This document shows positions 62,417 to 64,000 of a stretch of DNA of 64,000 bases, one piece after another (positions within the stretch are counted from its first letter, which is position 1; each line of letters opens with the position of its first letter). This stretch comes from an uncultured Nitrososphaerales archaeon (GTDB lineage: Archaea > Thermoproteota > Nitrososphaeria > Nitrososphaerales > Nitrosocaldaceae): assembly GCA_938030895.1 (NCBI GenBank), contig CALHIV010000003.1, forward strand, positions 47,982 to 111,981. The letters run 5' to 3'. Under the pieces are notes generated by a model. That model had not been told where the DNA came from. It did no database searches and was given only the letters and a program-made list of their open reading frames with translations. Position numbers and translations under genes: made by a program.

Positions 62417-63340
62417 ATGATCAATATTAAAATACCCCATAGCCGTAGCATGAGCATGCTCACTTATATAGAGCCATTATATAGGCCTCCATCTGAGGCT
62501 GGTTCACTGATACTTCAGGTTACCATAGGATGCTCATACAATAGATGCTCATTCTGTTCCATGTATAGAGGTAAGAGGTATGAAGAGCGCTCATGGGATG
62601 AGATCAGAGCAGAGATAGACTATGCAAGCCAAGAGTATCCAAACACGAGGAGGGTATTCCTTGCTGATGGTGATGCCCTAAACATAAAGACCGAGTACAT
62701 GCTTAATATACTCAACCATCTATACAGATCGTTCCCTAAACTAGAGCGTGTATCATGCTATGCTATGCCGAAGAACCTCTTGCAGAAGAGTAAGGAAGAG
62801 TTGGTAGCGCTCAGAGATGCTGGGCTTAAACTACTCTACATAGGGATAGAGAGTGGTTCAGATACAGTGCTGAGGAAGGTTACAAAGGGCGCTACATCGA
62901 AGGGCATAATAGATGGATCTCTTAAGGCCAAGAGCGCTGGTATCCAACTCTCATGTATGCTCATACTTGGCCTAGGGGGGAGAAGGTATAGCAGGGAGCA
63001 TGCCCTAGAGAGCGCTAGAGTAGCAAGCATGATTGCACCAGAGTACCTTGCTGCACTAACACTACTACTAGACGATGTTGTAAGGGATGAGTTCATGAGC
63101 AAGTTCGGTGAACCATTCGAACCGTTGAGCGATATAGAGGTCTTGGATGAACTCAAGATGCTTGTAGAGCATATAGAGCCTAGCAGCAATAGCAAGATAA
63201 TCTTCAGAGCCAATCATGCCTCAAACCCATACCCTATAAAGGCTGTACTCCCAGATGATAGGGCAGATGTTGTAGCACTTATAGATGATCTAAAGAGCAG
63301 ATCGCATATGCTCAGACCAAGCCATCTCAGACGTTTCTAG
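62417..63340 (+). CDS. Radical SAM protein
   Basis: Fe-S cluster motif GCSYNRCSFCSMYRG (C-x4-C-x2-C, ~39-47), followed by the (beta/alpha) partial barrel with FLADGDALN, SCYAMPKNLL, LYIGIESGSD (SAM ribose site) and LSCMLILGLGG. The spacing C-x4-C occurs in a set of archaeal and bacterial radical SAM proteins with unknown substrates. Starts at ATG 62417 right after an operator-like motif; the downstream unknown gene begins nine bases after the stop, so they form an operon. Confidence 0.83.
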   Translation: MINIKIPHSRSMSMLTYIEPLYRPPSEAGSLILQVTIGCSYNRCSFCSMYRGKRYEERSWDEIRAEIDYASQEYPNTRRVFLADGDALNIKTEYMLNILNHLYRSFPKLERVSCYAMPKNLLQKSKEELVALRDAGLKLLYIGIESGSDTVLRKVTKGATSKGIIDGSLKAKSAGIQLSCMLILGLGGRRYSREHALESARVASMIAPEYLAALTLLLDDVVRDEFMSKFGEPFEPLSDIEVLDELKMLVEHIEPSSNSKIIFRANHASNPYPIKAVLPDDRADVVALIDDLKSRSHMLRPSHLRRF

Positions 63341-63349
63341 AGGTATGCT

Positions 63350-63835
63350 ATGAGTTTTACAGCAATGCTAGATGATCTTTATAGAGAGGTGGAGAAGGAG
63401 AGGGATAGACTCCTAACCATGAGGAGGAATAACCTTAAGCTCTACAATGAGTTGAGCAGGTTAAGCGAGAATGTAGGTTTGAGGTATGGTGTAACCCTTG
63501 TGGTGAGCCTCTTTGATACTAGGAAGATTCTAGCGTTCGATACCTATGGGAGAGAGAATGTAACGGTGGTTATAGATAAGTTCAGAACCAGGCTCGGTAT
63601 CCCTAAAGAGGTTATAAAGAGCAAGGCTAGAGAGATCTTCAACGATGATGCTATTGAGATCAGGGATGCTATGGCATATGAGAATAATGAAGGGGTTAAG
63701 ATATTCTTTAGAGATGGTAGGATAGATGTACTCCCAGGCTCATTTCATATATGGAGGGGTATAGATGATAAGGTTAGAGAGTTCTGTGACTGGTTGATGA
63801 GTGAATGCTACAGGGTAGGAAAAGGCGGTCAATAA
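63350..63835 (+). CDS. Unknown protein cotranscribed with radical SAM gene, 161 aa
   Basis: An N-terminal coiled helix (MLDDLYREVEKERDRLLTMRRNN), then an alpha/beta body with LRYGVTLVVSLFDTRKILAFDTYG and IFFRDGRIDVLPGSFHIW, ending in a helix with CDWLMSECYRVG. Two or three Cys near the end. Family unknown. The short distance to the radical SAM gene suggests a substrate or partner of that enzyme. Confidence 0.6.
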   Translation: MSFTAMLDDLYREVEKERDRLLTMRRNNLKLYNELSRLSENVGLRYGVTLVVSLFDTRKILAFDTYGRENVTVVIDKFRTRLGIPKEVIKSKAREIFNDDAIEIRDAMAYENNEGVKIFFRDGRIDVLPGSFHIWRGIDDKVREFCDWLMSECYRVGKGGQ

Positions 63836-63898
63836 ATGGAAGCTGTCAGCACTTCTTAGATAGCTAACTTTATATATTGTTAGTGTACTCCCCTATTG

Positions 63899-64000
63899 AT
63901 GGAATTAACGTTATCAGTACCATTTGGCTATGAGCCTAATGATGAGATGAGAAAGATACTGATGGACTTTAGGGATATGGTTAACTTTTGTATCGAGAAG
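63899..64000 (+). CDS. tnpB: TnpB/IS605 OrfB-type transposase (5' end only)
   Basis: The first 34 codons encode MELTLSVPFGYEPNDEM and RKILMDFRDMVNFCIEK, closely like the N-terminus of archaeal IS200/IS605-family TnpB proteins. The rest is outside the window. CTTTATATATTG at ~63868-63879 is a TATA box with leaderless spacing. It marks the probable left part of an insertion sequence; the transposon end itself cannot be seen. Confidence 0.7.
   Translation, partial: MELTLSVPFGYEPNDEMRKILMDFRDMVNFCIEK

Noticed and set aside
1..64000. tRNA or rRNA genes
   Set aside because: Intergenic spaces were read for T-loop GTTCRANNC patterns and acceptor stems; none convincing was found.

Overview
The window looks like chromosomal DNA of a thermophilic member of the Nitrososphaeria (Thaumarchaeota), plausibly close to Nitrosocaldus; this is inferred from gene content and style, not from a database match. 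The archaeal markers are TFB, RpoP, Sec61-beta, S26e, S10 next to EF-1alpha, archaeal-type ProRS and AspRS, eIF1, PurP, bifunctional FBP aldolase/phosphatase, CofE (F420), a DUF2070 protein and an ESCRT-III/CdvB protein. Moderate GC, heavy use of AGG/AGA/ATA codons and very tight starts, often 22-30 bases after a TATA-like box (leaderless transcripts), fit the same picture. No rRNA, tRNA or CRISPR array was seen.

Layout. 0-3 kb: a NikR-like regulator (cut by the window start) diverges from a Zn/Mn-type ABC importer. 3.3-3.8 kb: remnant of a type III CRISPR cas10/csm1 gene. 3.9-15.3 kb: purP, an Ala-tRNA editing protein, aspS and gatCAB (a likely route to Asn-/Gln-tRNA), an SIS protein, small regulators, a CDP-alcohol phosphotransferase, S26e and an NAD kinase with a C-terminal winged helix. 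15.3-23.4 kb: pyrG and a trpEGDCBA operon without trpF. 23.5-31 kb: hemerythrin, TFB, Dcd, CPBP protease, eIF1, Sec61-beta, DUF2070 and a winged-helix/nuclease protein. 31-36 kb: a giant orphan solute-binding protein, then about 1.3 kb of decayed DNA. 36-46.7 kb: cofE, serB-like, proS, DNA repair genes (AAG glycosylase, Hjc-like), thrC and a B12-binding-type protein. 46.7-57.5 kb: ppdK, EF-1alpha, S10, RpoP, a class III cyclase-like protein, FBPA/P, TIM, bioB, bioF and cdvB. 57.5-64 kb: small zinc proteins, NIF3, M20 peptidase, HIT protein, an unknown coiled-coil membrane protein, a radical SAM operon and the start of a TnpB-like transposase gene.

Central carbon flow is well represented: PPDK, TIM and FBPA/P form a gluconeogenic set. 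Trp, Thr, biotin, purine and CTP synthesis indicate an autotrophic, biosynthetically complete lifestyle.

The most unusual signals are: (i) two paralogous copies of a secreted HEFGH metalloprotease plus membrane-anchored partner cassette, one heavily decayed (34.9-35.95 kb) and one with two frameshifts in the protease and an intact partner (44.57-45.70 kb); (ii) palindromic or tandem motifs exactly at promoters (0.29, 12.8, 17.1, 42.9, 57.9 and 62.4 kb), with a 22-bp palindrome shared by the last two; (iii) GGTAAT-type microsatellites that write Asn-Gly linkers into several unrelated proteins; (iv) an NAD kinase-winged helix fusion with a deviant GGDG motif; (v) a class III cyclase homologue whose transition-state residues are substituted.
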